Positions 25,375-32,811 of a stretch of 52,664 nucleotides of DNA are shown piece after piece (positions within the stretch are counted from its first letter, which is position 1; every line of letters begins with the position of its first letter). The notes beneath the pieces were generated by a model. It ran no database searches. It saw nothing but the letters and a program-made list of their open reading frames with translations, and was not told the DNA's origin. This DNA comes from Pseudomonadota bacterium (GTDB taxonomy: Bacteria; UBA10199; 2-02-FULL-44-16; JAAZCA01). A program made the position numbers and the translations under genes. The stretch lies in NCBI GenBank assembly GCA_016927275.1, contig JAFGMW010000097.1, positions 1 through 52,664 of the forward strand. Direction: 5' to 3'.

Positions 25375-27003
25375 ATGAGCCCAGTCAGGAAGCGCCCCGG
25401 GCTGTCAAGCGCACAGATATACAGCGCCTTCGTCGAGGCGGTGGACGACCTCGTCTATGTGGTGGACCGCGAAGGCCGCTATGCGATGTTCAACAGGCGC
25501 GGCCTCGAGGAGTGCGGCTTCAGGCAGGAGGATGTGATCGGCAGGACGCCGGTGGAGGCGTTCGGGCCCGCGATGGGCCGCCCCTTCATGCGCAACAACG
25601 CGCAGGTCATCTCGTCAGGCAAGCCGCTGGCCCTGCAGGAGTGGATCGCGATAAAGGGCGTGAGCCGCTGTTACTCGACCTCGCTCAACCCTGTCCTCGA
25701 CGCGCACGGCGAGGTGAGGGCGGTCATAGGGATAAGCCGCGACATAACCGACATGAAGAGGATGGTGGAGGAGCTCCAGATCGGCTCCGAGCGGGCGAAG
25801 TCCATGTTCCGCCAGCGCGTCCACTTCGAGCACATGGTCAGGGAGATAGTGCGCAGCTCGATCACGCGCCACCGCATGAACGATTTCCTCGGCTCGGTGA
25901 TATCGATCCTCGGGGAGGGGCTTGAGGTGAGCCGCTCCTACTTCTTCCTCTACGACCACGAGCGGCAGACGGCCAGCAACACCCACGAGTGGGTGGCGCC
26001 CGGCGTCGAGCCCACGAGGGAGATGCTGCAGGATGTGCCGATCGGCGCGCAGCCGTGGTGGAGCAAAGAGATGCTGGCGGGCAGGATCGTCTGCCTGGAG
26101 GATGTCTCTGCGGCCCCGTCCGCAGAGCTCGTCGAGTTGCTCAACTCCACGTCGGTGAAATCGGTGCTCTCGATCCCCATCTTCGTCTTCGGCAGGCCCC
26201 ACGGGTTCATCGGCTTCGACCAGTGCGACCGCAGCCGTCGCTGGGACGATGTAGACATCGAGCTCTTGAGCAGCGCCTGCAGGATAGTGGCGCAGAAGAT
26301 CGAGCGCAGCAGGCTCGAGGAGGAGATGCTCGGCGCCGAGAGGCTGGCCGCCATGGGAAGGCTCAGCCAGGTCTTCGCCCACGAGATCAACAACCCTCTT
26401 CAGGGCATACTGCTCCACCTCGAGGCGCTGGCCGGCCACGTGGGCGAGGGCGGCATGGGCACCTACGGTCACGTGCTGGAGGGGTTCAAACGCATATCGG
26501 AGATCATAGGAAGGCTCTCCGAGGCCTCGCGGTCGAAGGTGGAGTTCGCTCCGGTCGACGTCAACGAGGTGCTCAGGAGCGCGTTCGGGCTCCTCTCCAG
26601 CAAAGCGGACAGGGGGATCAACATCCGGTGGTTCCTCGACGAGAGGCTGCCCAGGGTGTCAGGCGACGAGAAGAGGCTGCACCAGGCGGCGCTCAACATC
26701 CTCATCAACGCCCTCGACAGCATGCAGGAGGGCGGCGAGCTCACCATATCCACCTCGGGCCGCGGGGAGGCGGTGGAGATCGAGGTGTCCGACACGGGCT
26801 GCGGCATAGAGGAGAACGACATCCCCTATCTCTTCGAGCCGTTCTTCACGACCAAGGGGAGATCGGGCACCGGGCTCGGCCTGTTCGTCTCCCACTCGAT
26901 CGTGACCGAGCACGGGGGCAACATACAGGTCTTCAGCGCGAAGGGGCAGGGCACCGCCGTGCGGATGACGCTGCCGGTGGGGCGGAAGGGGGGGGCGAAA
27001 TGA
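25375..27003 (+). CDS. PAS-GAF sensor histidine kinase
   Basis: 542 residues, no membrane segment, so a cytosolic sensor. Domains in order: PAS (about 15-125, YVVDREGRYAMFNRRGLEEC, ending in VIGISRDITDMKRM), GAF (about 145-310), a HisKA-type dimer domain with phospho-acceptor His336 in FAHEINNPLQG, and the ATPase domain with N box NILINALDSM, G1 DTGCGIEE, F box FEPFFTTK and G2 GTGLGL. There is no good ribosome binding site; translation is probably coupled to the upstream HTH-receiver gene. Its stop overlaps the mtgA start. The signal is unknown. Confidence 0.92.
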   Translation: MSPVRKRPGLSSAQIYSAFVEAVDDLVYVVDREGRYAMFNRRGLEECGFRQEDVIGRTPVEAFGPAMGRPFMRNNAQVISSGKPLALQEWIAIKGVSRCYSTSLNPVLDAHGEVRAVIGISRDITDMKRMVEELQIGSERAKSMFRQRVHFEHMVREIVRSSITRHRMNDFLGSVISILGEGLEVSRSYFFLYDHERQTASNTHEWVAPGVEPTREMLQDVPIGAQPWWSKEMLAGRIVCLEDVSAAPSAELVELLNSTSVKSVLSIPIFVFGRPHGFIGFDQCDRSRRWDDVDIELLSSACRIVAQKIERSRLEEEMLGAERLAAMGRLSQVFAHEINNPLQGILLHLEALAGHVGEGGMGTYGHVLEGFKRISEIIGRLSEASRSKVEFAPVDVNEVLRSAFGLLSSKADRGINIRWFLDERLPRVSGDEKRLHQAALNILINALDSMQEGGELTISTSGRGEAVEIEVSDTGCGIEENDIPYLFEPFFTTKGRSGTGLGLFVSHSIVTEHGGNIQVFSAKGQGTAVRMTLPVGRKGGAK

Positions 27004-27674
27004 GATCATCGCGGCTCGCCCTGCGGGGCGCCCTCCTCATGACCGCGGCGATGACGGCGGGGCTCGCCTGGTGCCTCTGGATCACCAAGTGCGTGAGCAC
27101 GCCTCCGGTCGCTCATCTTGTCTTCGCGAGGCCCGGGGTGACCTCGTACATGCGCGCTGACCGCAGCGGGCCTTTGAAGTTTTCCTGGAAACCGCTCTCC
27201 GGGATATCGCCGTACCTCAGGCAGGCGGTGGTGATAGCGGAGGACGACCGCTTCTATTCGCACAACGGCTATGACATCGAGGCGATCAAGGACGCGGCCA
27301 GGGTCAACCTCAGGCGCGGCCGTTTCTCTCGCGGCGGCTCCACCATCACCATGCAGCTGGCGCGCAACCTCTATCTGTCCCCCGACAAGTCGCTGCTGAG
27401 GAAGTTCAAGGAGCTCATGATCGCGCTCAAGATCGAGCGCACCCTTTCGAAGGAGCGGATACTGGAGCTGTATCTCAACGTGGTGGAGTGGGGCGGCGGC
27501 ATCTACGGCGCCGAGGCCGCCTCCAGGCACTACTTCGGGAAGGCGGCGGCCGATCTGAGCAGGGGCGAGGCGGCATTTCTCGCCTCCATACTCCCAAGGC
27601 CCCGCTTCTACGACAGGCGCAGGGACGCCCCCTCTTCCCAGCGGAGGGCCTCTGTCATACAGGGCCGCCTCTGA
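27000..27674 (+). CDS. mtgA: Monofunctional peptidoglycan transglycosylase (GT51)
   Basis: 224 residues, starting inside the kinase stop codon (ATGA). An N-terminal membrane anchor (about residues 8-28) precedes a GT51 domain with the catalytic Glu81 in AVVIAEDDRFYSHNG, then SRGGSTITMQLARNLYLSPD and KELMIALKIERTLSKERILE with LYLNVVEWGGGIYG. It polymerises lipid II into glycan strands at the inner membrane. No transpeptidase domain follows, as expected for MtgA. Coupling to a sensor kinase is unusual and suggests regulated expression. Confidence 0.93.
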   Translation: MRSSRLALRGALLMTAAMTAGLAWCLWITKCVSTPPVAHLVFARPGVTSYMRADRSGPLKFSWKPLSGISPYLRQAVVIAEDDRFYSHNGYDIEAIKDAARVNLRRGRFSRGGSTITMQLARNLYLSPDKSLLRKFKELMIALKIERTLSKERILELYLNVVEWGGGIYGAEAASRHYFGKAAADLSRGEAAFLASILPRPRFYDRRRDAPSSQRRASVIQGRL

Positions 27675-27675
27675 C

Positions 27676-27713
27676 GCAAAAAGACCCGGGGCCTGCGGCG
27701 CCGGGTCCTTTTA
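27676..27713. terminator. Bidirectional terminator between mtgA and the histone gene
   Basis: GACCCGG (27683-27689) pairs with CCGGGTC (27701-27707), with an inner GCC/GGC pair. TTTT follows on the plus strand and an A run (27676-27681) precedes it, so it can serve both convergent genes. Confidence 0.85.
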
Positions 27714-27730
27714 GCCGACTTCGTTGCAAC

Positions 27731-27910
27731 TCAGATGTCGCGGTCCTTGATGGTCTGGCGGCCGTTGTCCTTGGCGCGCGCCACTGCCTTGTCCAGGAGC
27801 TCGCGGACTGCGTTGGAAATGGCGTCCACCGCCGTCTCAGAGGTCTGCATGCCCTTGGTCTTCACGTACTCCTTGATCTTGGAGACCACCACCAGAGTTT
27901 CGCTTGCCAT
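27731..27910 (-). CDS. Bacterial histone (single histone-fold protein)
   Basis: 59 residues from the ATG at 27910 with AAGGAGG upstream; a longer frame to 27982 has no such site. The sequence is MASETLVVVSKIKEYVKTKG, MQTSETAVDAISNAVRELLD, KAVARAKDNGRQTIKDRDI. It fits a histone fold: short helix 1 (7-19), long helix 2 (23-50), the loop GRQTIKDRDI that matches GRKTIKAEDI of archaeal HMfB, and almost no helix 3. Size and shape match the short bacterial histones described from Bdellovibrio (Bd0055 type). It probably coats DNA as a dimer. The assignment is by recalled similarity, not a search. Confidence 0.8.
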   Translation of the reverse strand: MASETLVVVSKIKEYVKTKGMQTSETAVDAISNAVRELLDKAVARAKDNGRQTIKDRDI

Positions 27911-28004
27911 ATCAATCCCCTCCTTTTGGTTATTTCGTTGAATTCGATGGCCTACAATCTTGGAAAACGGCTGTTTAGTCAAATAAAAAAGAGGCGGGGG
28001 CGAA

Positions 28005-28032
28005 TTGACATCCGGCGCACCATCTGTTAACG
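28005..28032 (+). promoter_or_regulatory. Possible promoter of the tRNA-Lys/tRNA-Glu unit
   Basis: TTGACA at 28005-28010 with TTAACG at 28027-28032, 16 nt apart. The -10 is a weak match. It is 80 nt before the tRNA genes. Confidence 0.35.
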
Positions 28033-28112
28033 GGGCCGGCCCTGTGTGCGCATCTTGGCTTTACCTGCGGCGTCTTTTGGGTTAAGAAAATCAGCAATTT
28101 AGGCGGTAAGGC

Positions 28113-28185
28113 GGGCCGCTAGCTCAGTCGGTAGAGCAACGCCCTTTTAAGGCGTGGGTCCCCGGTTCGAATCCGGGGCGGCTCA
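28113..28185 (+). tRNA. tRNA-Lys (anticodon TTT)
   Basis: 73 nt. The acceptor GGGCCGC pairs with GCGGCTC (one G-T pair). D arm AGCTCAGTCGGTAGAGC, anticodon loop CTTTTAA, T arm with GGTTCGAATCC. CCA is not encoded. The Glu tRNA follows 7 nt later. Confidence 0.96.
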
Positions 28186-28192
28186 CAGATAG

Positions 28193-28264
28193 GACCCCAT
28201 CGTCTAGCGGTCAGGACACCGCCCTTTCACGGCGGCAGCACGGGTTCGAGTCCCGTTGGGGTCG
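28193..28264 (+). tRNA. tRNA-Glu (anticodon TTC)
   Basis: 72 nt. The acceptor GACCCCA pairs with TGGGGTC and the discriminator is G, as usual for tRNA-Glu. Anticodon loop CTTTCAC; T arm CACGGGTTCGAGTCCCGT. CCA is not encoded. A copy of its last bases lies at 28411-28425. Confidence 0.96.
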
Positions 28265-28265
28265 C

Positions 28266-28300
28266 AAGGAAATGGGGGGCTTTATGCCCCCCATTTCCTT
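28266..28300. other. Perfect 15-bp hairpin after tRNA-Glu
   Basis: AAGGAAATGGGGGGC, loop TTTAT, GCCCCCCATTTCCTT. It starts 2 nt after the tRNA. No T run follows, so it is either a processing or stop signal for the tRNA transcript or one arm of a small inserted element ending at the repeated tRNA tail (28425). Confidence 0.75.
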
Positions 28301-28410
28301 GAGCCATTGGGGGACGAGAACCGCGGCCGAGAGGCCGCTGTTCGACGACCTTCAGACAGAATGGTTCATCTGATGTTGAAGTGCCGGCGAGTGGGAACCG
28401 CGAGCCGGCG

Positions 28411-28425
28411 TCCCGTTGGGGTCGC
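28411..28425 (+). pseudogene. tRNA-Glu 3'-end fragment
   Basis: TCCCGTTGGGGTCGC repeats the last 14 bases of tRNA-Glu plus one (28251-28265). The 160 nt between the two copies hold the perfect hairpin at 28266 and no gene. A second perfect hairpin begins 2 nt later. Confidence 0.75.
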
Positions 28426-28426
28426 C

Positions 28427-28465
28427 AAATTTACGGGAAGGCCAAATGCCTTCCCGTAAATTTTT
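28427..28465 (+). terminator. Strong hairpin terminator before dcd
   Basis: A 16-bp perfect stem (28427-28442 with 28448-28463; AAATTTACGGGAAGGC on the left) around loop CAAAT, overlapping a run of five T. It probably ends the tRNA transcript. Confidence 0.8.
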
Positions 28466-28542
28466 GGGTCTCTCCTTGAACTCCCTCCGGCGTTGTGTAT
28501 ATTCCGCCGGACCTTGGTCCCAGAGAGTTTCCGGGAGGCGCT

Positions 28543-29100
28543 ATGGCGGTGAAATCGGACAGGTGGATCTGGAAGATGGCGAAGGAACAGCGCATGATCG
28601 AGCCGTTCGAGGAGGGGCAGGTGCGCACCGGCATCTCCTTCGGGCTCGCCTCCTACGGCTACGACTTCCGCATCGCCGACGAGTTCAAGATCTTCGACCC
28701 GGCGGGAATGGGGGTGATGGACCCCAAGGATTTCGGCCACGTGCACTTCCGCGACTTCAAGGGGCCGGTCTGCGAGATCCCGCCGAACAGCTACGTGCTT
28801 GCGCGAACGGTCGAGTACTTCCGCATACCCAGGGACGTGCTCACGGTCACGTACGGCAAGTCCACCTACGCCCGCTGCGGGGTGCACATCCACGTGACGC
28901 CGTTCGAGCCCGAGTGGGAGGGATACGCGACCATCGCGATATCCAACGCCACGAAGCTGCCGGCCCGCATCTACGCGGGCGAGGGGATGGGCCAGGTGAT
29001 ATTCCTGGGCGCAGACGAGCCGTGCCGTGTCTCGTACGCGGACAAGAAGGGCAAGTACCAGGCGCAGAGGGAGATCACCGCTGCGAAGGGAAAGGGCTGA
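28543..29100 (+). CDS. dcd: dCTP deaminase
   Basis: 185 residues from the ATG at 28543 ([20 protein letters not shown]) with GGGAGG upstream; an earlier in-frame start at 28495 has no support. It turns dCTP into dUTP for thymidylate supply. The core [20 protein letters not shown] followed by [15 protein letters not shown] carries the catalytic Glu and substrate-binding Ser/Arg of the dUTPase-like fold. [19 protein letters not shown] matches the family start. A bifunctional dCTP deaminase/dUTPase cannot be excluded. Confidence 0.93.
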   Translation: MAVKSDRWIWKMAKEQRMIEPFEEGQVRTGISFGLASYGYDFRIADEFKIFDPAGMGVMDPKDFGHVHFRDFKGPVCEIPPNSYVLARTVEYFRIPRDVLTVTYGKSTYARCGVHIHVTPFEPEWEGYATIAISNATKLPARIYAGEGMGQVIFLGADEPCRVSYADKKGKYQAQREITAAKGKG

Positions 29101-29105
29101 GCGGG

Positions 29106-29567
29106 ATGCACGAGCTGAGAAAATATTTCGACCTCGTGGAGGCGGAGGGCATGATACCGGAGCTGGAGCACCTCTTCGCGGAGCTCGCGAAGATACAGCT
29201 CAAGGTCAACGACCTCTGCAGGGCCGCCGAGGCGGCGGGCGTGAGGATAGACGTGGAGGACGCCATCGAGGGCCGCCTCGATTGCGGCTGCCGGGCCTTG
29301 CCGGCCATAGGCGCGAGGATAAAGGAGCTCTCCGAGGAGTACCTAGACATCCTCGACGACATCGCGGACACCGGGGCAGTGCTGTGCGACGTGGACCTGG
29401 GCATGGTCGGCTTTCACACCTGGTTTTTCGGCCGTGAGATCATGCTCTCGTGGCAGTACGGCGAGCCGGCCATAGGGCACTGGCACGGGCTCGCCGAGGA
29501 CCCCTTCGAGCGCCGATCGCTCGACCTGCTCTTCGCCCAGCGGCCCGGCTCGGTGAGCTTGCATTGA
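29106..29567 (+). CDS. DUF2203-like protein
   Basis: 153 residues, starting 5 nt after dcd. The N-terminal half is a helical, probably coiled region (YFDLVEAEGMIPELEHLFAE). The C-terminal half has LCDVDLGMVGFHTWFFGREI, LSWQYGEPAIGHWHGL and ending residues that match the DUF2203 pattern (GREVxLCWxxGEPxIxxWHxL). The biochemical role of that family is unknown. Probably co-transcribed with dcd. Confidence 0.8.
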   Translation: MHELRKYFDLVEAEGMIPELEHLFAELAKIQLKVNDLCRAAEAAGVRIDVEDAIEGRLDCGCRALPAIGARIKELSEEYLDILDDIADTGAVLCDVDLGMVGFHTWFFGREIMLSWQYGEPAIGHWHGLAEDPFERRSLDLLFAQRPGSVSLH

Positions 29568-29592
29568 GCACCCGCTGTGTTACTTTCCCCTC

Positions 29593-30060
29593 GTGATCGA
29601 CGGACATCGCAGCCCCTTCGCTGAGTTCCTGTTCATCCCGTCCGCCCTGCGGACGCTGTGGCTCGCCGCCCTCTCGAGGCTCTCCGGCGCGATCGCGCGC
29701 ACGGGGTCCGGCAGGGCAGCCCGGGCCCGCGTCCAGGCGGCCCCGGCCTTCGCGCCGAGGCTCATGCTTCGCCCCGACGGCGCGGTGCGCTGCGACGCCT
29801 GCGGGCTCTGCGCGATCGCCTGCCCCGTGAAGTGCATCGCGATGGAGGCCGGGGAGGGCGCGCCCTCCTCGTTCGAGATCGACATGCTCGCCTGCATCTG
29901 CTGCAACGCATGCGTCGAGGCGTGCCCCTGCGACGCCCTCCGCATGGACGCGGGGCCGCTGCCCCCGCCGTCAGCTGACCGCGCATCCTTCGTATATGAC
30001 CTCGCGAGACTCCGGGCCAACCACCCCGCCGACGCCTCCCCCCTCTCGCGCGCCCTGTGA
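29593..30060 (+). CDS. 2x[4Fe-4S] ferredoxin, NuoI-like
   Basis: 155 residues from a GTG at 29593; the start is uncertain because no ribosome binding site is visible. An N-terminal amphipathic part is followed by two cluster motifs: CDACGLCAIACPVKC and CICCNACVEACP (CxxCxxCxxxCP in each). RPDGAVRCDACGLCAIACP is like the core of complex I subunit NuoI and of the related hydrogenase subunits. No other complex I genes are present. The second motif has an extra Cys at its third position. Partner unknown. Confidence 0.78.
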   Translation: MIDGHRSPFAEFLFIPSALRTLWLAALSRLSGAIARTGSGRAARARVQAAPAFAPRLMLRPDGAVRCDACGLCAIACPVKCIAMEAGEGAPSSFEIDMLACICCNACVEACPCDALRMDAGPLPPPSADRASFVYDLARLRANHPADASPLSRAL

Positions 30061-30105
30061 ATACGAAACTGAGACTCTCGACACTATGCCACACAGAGGC
30101 CGAAC

Positions 30106-30262
30106 GGTGTCGCTTTGACTGAGCGAATCGGGGTGTTCTTCGCAGCGGGGCTCACGGAGGCCGGGTGCCGTAGCCTGTTATGATCCGGCCGACGTGGCCC
30201 AGCGAGGAGACGGCGCATGAGGCGACGAGCGGAGCGAGAAGAACGGCCCGATTCGCTCAGTC
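30106..30262. repeat. Foldback repeat A
   Basis: Left flank GGTGTCGCTTTGAC (30106-30119). The arms GACTGAGCGAATCGGG (30117-30132) and CCCGATTCGCTCAGTC (30247-30262) pair perfectly, and GTTCTTC/GAAGAAC (30135-30141, 30238-30244) extends the stem. The core CGGCGCATGAGGCGACGAGC (30211-30230) with GGAGCGAGA after it precedes the right arm. The same layout is found at 40431-40557. It fills the gap between the ferredoxin and dnaJ-like genes; no gene is seen in it. Confidence 0.8.
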
Positions 30263-30329
30263 TGAATGGCTGTCTCTAGCTTCTAAAACCAATTGACATC
30301 AAGGCGTTAGGGCCTGAATATCGGGCGCC

Positions 30330-31262
30330 ATGAAGGACTACTACCAGGTGCTCGGCGTCCCGAGGGGGGCCTCCGCTGACGAGATCAAGAAATCTTACCG
30401 CAGGCTCGCCAAGCAGCACCATCCCGACGTGAACCGCGGCGACAAGGCGGCGGAGGAGAAGTTCAAGGGGATCTCCGAGGCCTACAACGTCCTCTCCGAC
30501 CCGGAGCAACGGAGGAAATACGACCTCTTCAGCCAGGGGGGCTTCGGCGGGGCGGGCCCCGGGGGCTTCAGCTGGCAGTCCACGGGAGCGGGCCCCGAGG
30601 GGTTCGACTTCAGGCAGGCGGACTTCGGCGACCTGGGCGATCTCTTCGGCGAGCTCTTCAACATGGGCGGGGTGAGGCGCAAGGCCCCGAGGCCCGAGTG
30701 GGGCAGGAGCGGGCCCGAGGCGCCGGTCAACGGCCACGACACCTACGCGGAAGTGGAGGTCGCCTTCGAGGAGGCGATCGCCGGCACGGAGCGCAAGATA
30801 TCCATACGCCGCGGCGACAAGGTCGAGAAACTCACGGTCAAGGTCCCGGCCGGCGTGGACAACGGCTCCAAGGTCCGCATCTCGGGCAAGGGGCAGCCCG
30901 GCTTCGGCGGCGGCCGATCGGGCGACCTGTACCTGCGCATACACGTGAGCCCCCACCCCGACTTCTGGCGCGAGGGGGCGGACGTCTACACCGAGGTCCC
31001 CATCACTATATATGATGCGGTGCTGGGGGCCGCGGTCGAGGTCCCCACCCTCGACGGCCACGCCAGCATGAAGGTGCCCTCCGGCACCGAGGGCGGCCAG
31101 AAGTTCAGGCTCAAGGGCAAGGGGGCGCCGAAGCTCGGCGAGCGCGGCAAGGGGGACCAGTATGTGATCGTGAAGATCGTTCCGCCCAAAGACATAGGCT
31201 CCGAGGAGCGTAAGACCTTCGAGGATCTGGCTCTGAAATATCCGTACGATCCGAAATCGTGA
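30330..31262 (+). CDS. CbpA-type DnaJ co-chaperone
   Basis: 310 residues. The J domain (1-70) has YYQVLGV, the HPD motif in KQHHPDVNRGD that stimulates DnaK, and KFKGISEAYNVLSDPEQRRK. A Gly/Phe-rich stretch follows (FSQGGFGGAGPGGFSW), then the C-terminal peptide-binding domains (GTERKISIRRGDKVEKLTVK, VRISGKGQPGFGGGRSGDLY). There is no zinc-finger domain, so it is a class B (CbpA/DnaJ2) protein. No dnaK or grpE lies nearby. No convincing ribosome binding site is seen before the ATG. Confidence 0.92.
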   Translation: MKDYYQVLGVPRGASADEIKKSYRRLAKQHHPDVNRGDKAAEEKFKGISEAYNVLSDPEQRRKYDLFSQGGFGGAGPGGFSWQSTGAGPEGFDFRQADFGDLGDLFGELFNMGGVRRKAPRPEWGRSGPEAPVNGHDTYAEVEVAFEEAIAGTERKISIRRGDKVEKLTVKVPAGVDNGSKVRISGKGQPGFGGGRSGDLYLRIHVSPHPDFWREGADVYTEVPITIYDAVLGAAVEVPTLDGHASMKVPSGTEGGQKFRLKGKGAPKLGERGKGDQYVIVKIVPPKDIGSEERKTFEDLALKYPYDPKS

Positions 31263-31280
31263 CACGTGACGCGAATTGAC

Positions 31281-31315
31281 GTTCCGGATCCCGGGTCCCG
31301 AATCCCGGGCCCCGA
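31281..31315 (+). repeat. Heptamer tandem repeat (ATCCCGG/GTCCCGA unit)
   Basis: Five 7-nt units: GTTCCGG, ATCCCGG, GTCCCGA, ATCCCGG, GCCCCGA. They end 17 nt before the thiolase ATG and 5 nt before its GGAGGT site. Same unit family as 8133-8174. Confidence 0.85.
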
Positions 31316-31332
31316 AAAATGGAGGTCCTGCG

Positions 31333-32511
31333 ATGACTCATTCTGTGATCCTCTCCGCAGTCCGCACGCCGCTCGCCTCGTTCCAGGGCGGGCTCGCCTC
31401 CGTCAAGGCGACCGACCTCGGCGCCTGCGTCATCCGCGAGGCGCTCAGGCGCGCGTCGGTGGCCCCCTCCGACGTGGACGAGGTGCTCATGGGCTGCGTG
31501 CTCGCGGCGGGGCTGGGCCAGAACCCCGCGCGCCAGGCCGCGATCGCGGCAGGCATCCCCGATTCGGTCGAGTCGATCACCGTAAACCGCGTCTGCAGCT
31601 CCGGGCTGCGCGCCGTGATGCTGGCCGACCAGCTCATACGCGCCGGCGACAACCGCATCGTGGTGGCCGGCGGCATGGAGTCCATGACCCGCGCTCCGTA
31701 TCTTTTGCCCGACGCCCGCTCCGGCATGCGCATGGGGAACTCCCTGGCCGTGGACAGCATGGTCCACGACGGCCTCTGGGACATACACTCGAACCAGCAC
31801 ATGGGAGCCTGCGCGGAGCTGTGCGCGGAGAAGTACGGGTTCACCCGGGAGGGGCAGGACGAGTTCGCGGCCGCGAGCTACAAAAAGGCACAGGGGGCGA
31901 TCGCCTCCGGCGCCTTCAAGGCCGAGATCGTGCCGGTGGAGGTGCCGGGGAGGAAGGGCGGGAGCGTGACCTTCGACATTGACGAGGAGCCGGGGAGGGC
32001 GGACTTCGAGAAGATGAGGGGGCTCAGACCCAGCTTCAAACAGGGTGGCACGATCACCGCGGCCAACGCGAGCTCAGTTTCCGACGGGGCCAGCGCCCTT
32101 GTCCTCATGTCCGAGGATTGGGCGGATAAGGCCAAAATCAGGCCCATGGCAAGGGTCGTGGCACACGCGAGCTTTGCCCACGAGCCGGTCTGGTTCACGA
32201 CCGCCCCTGTCGGGGCAATTAAAGCAGTGCTTGATAAAGCCAAGCTAACTATTAAAGATATAGATTTATTTGAGATTAATGAGGCCTTCTCTGCGGTGAC
32301 CATGGCCGCTGTGCGGGAGTTCGGGATAGACAACTCCAAAGTGAATATCCACGGAGGGGCAGTCGCCCTCGGCCACCCGATCGGCGCCTCCGGCGCCAGG
32401 ATACTCACGACCCTCCTCTATGCGATGAAGGCGAAAAAGGCGAAAAAGGGCCTTGCCACCCTCTGCAACGGCGGCGGCGGCGCCACGGCCATCGTGGTCG
32501 AATCGCTCTGA
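31333..32511 (+). CDS. Acetyl-CoA acetyltransferase (thiolase)
   Basis: 392 residues from the ATG at 31333 (GGAGGT upstream). It joins two acetyl-CoA into acetoacetyl-CoA or cleaves 3-ketoacyl-CoA. The nucleophile Cys88 is in NRVCSSGLRAVMLA. The C-terminal NEAFSAVTMAA, ALGHPIGASGARI (His) and LATLCNGGGGATAIV (second Cys) are intact. Bases 32211-32285 are strikingly AT-rich (for example AAAGATATAGATTTATTTGA) against the GC-rich remainder, although the protein there looks normal. It could work with the ScoAB CoA-transferase. Confidence 0.94.
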   Translation: MTHSVILSAVRTPLASFQGGLASVKATDLGACVIREALRRASVAPSDVDEVLMGCVLAAGLGQNPARQAAIAAGIPDSVESITVNRVCSSGLRAVMLADQLIRAGDNRIVVAGGMESMTRAPYLLPDARSGMRMGNSLAVDSMVHDGLWDIHSNQHMGACAELCAEKYGFTREGQDEFAAASYKKAQGAIASGAFKAEIVPVEVPGRKGGSVTFDIDEEPGRADFEKMRGLRPSFKQGGTITAANASSVSDGASALVLMSEDWADKAKIRPMARVVAHASFAHEPVWFTTAPVGAIKAVLDKAKLTIKDIDLFEINEAFSAVTMAAVREFGIDNSKVNIHGGAVALGHPIGASGARILTTLLYAMKAKKAKKGLATLCNGGGGATAIVVESL

Positions 32512-32811
32512 CCCCTTATAATATAAATAGTTGTCAATAGTGCCCTGCAGGCCGATTTTGTCCGCCGTTTTTTTTCCGTATTTTTTCCTCAAAAAATAAA
32601 TTTTTTGCGCGATGCGCAGGACGCGGTGCGTCTTTATAACCCCCTATAAATCTGTCACTTTTTTGTGCCTTGGCGCCCTGTGCCCGCCCCCCTCACGGGC
32701 CTTTGATAAAAATGACGCAACTTTCTTCGGCCTCACCCGATAATGAAGATGGAAGAAAACGTAGACGAGTATGCATGCGTCTTTTCAGGGGGCACAAAGA
32801 GGAGAAGAGCC
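32512..32811 (+). other. AT-rich intergenic region
   Basis: About 300 nt with several T runs (eight T near 32570, five or six elsewhere), ATATAAATAG just after the thiolase stop and the small hairpin GACGC/GCGTC near 32620 followed by TTTATAA. It probably ends thiolase transcription and starts that of the next gene. An in-frame ATG at 32743 has no ribosome binding site. No RNA gene recognised. Confidence 0.5.
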
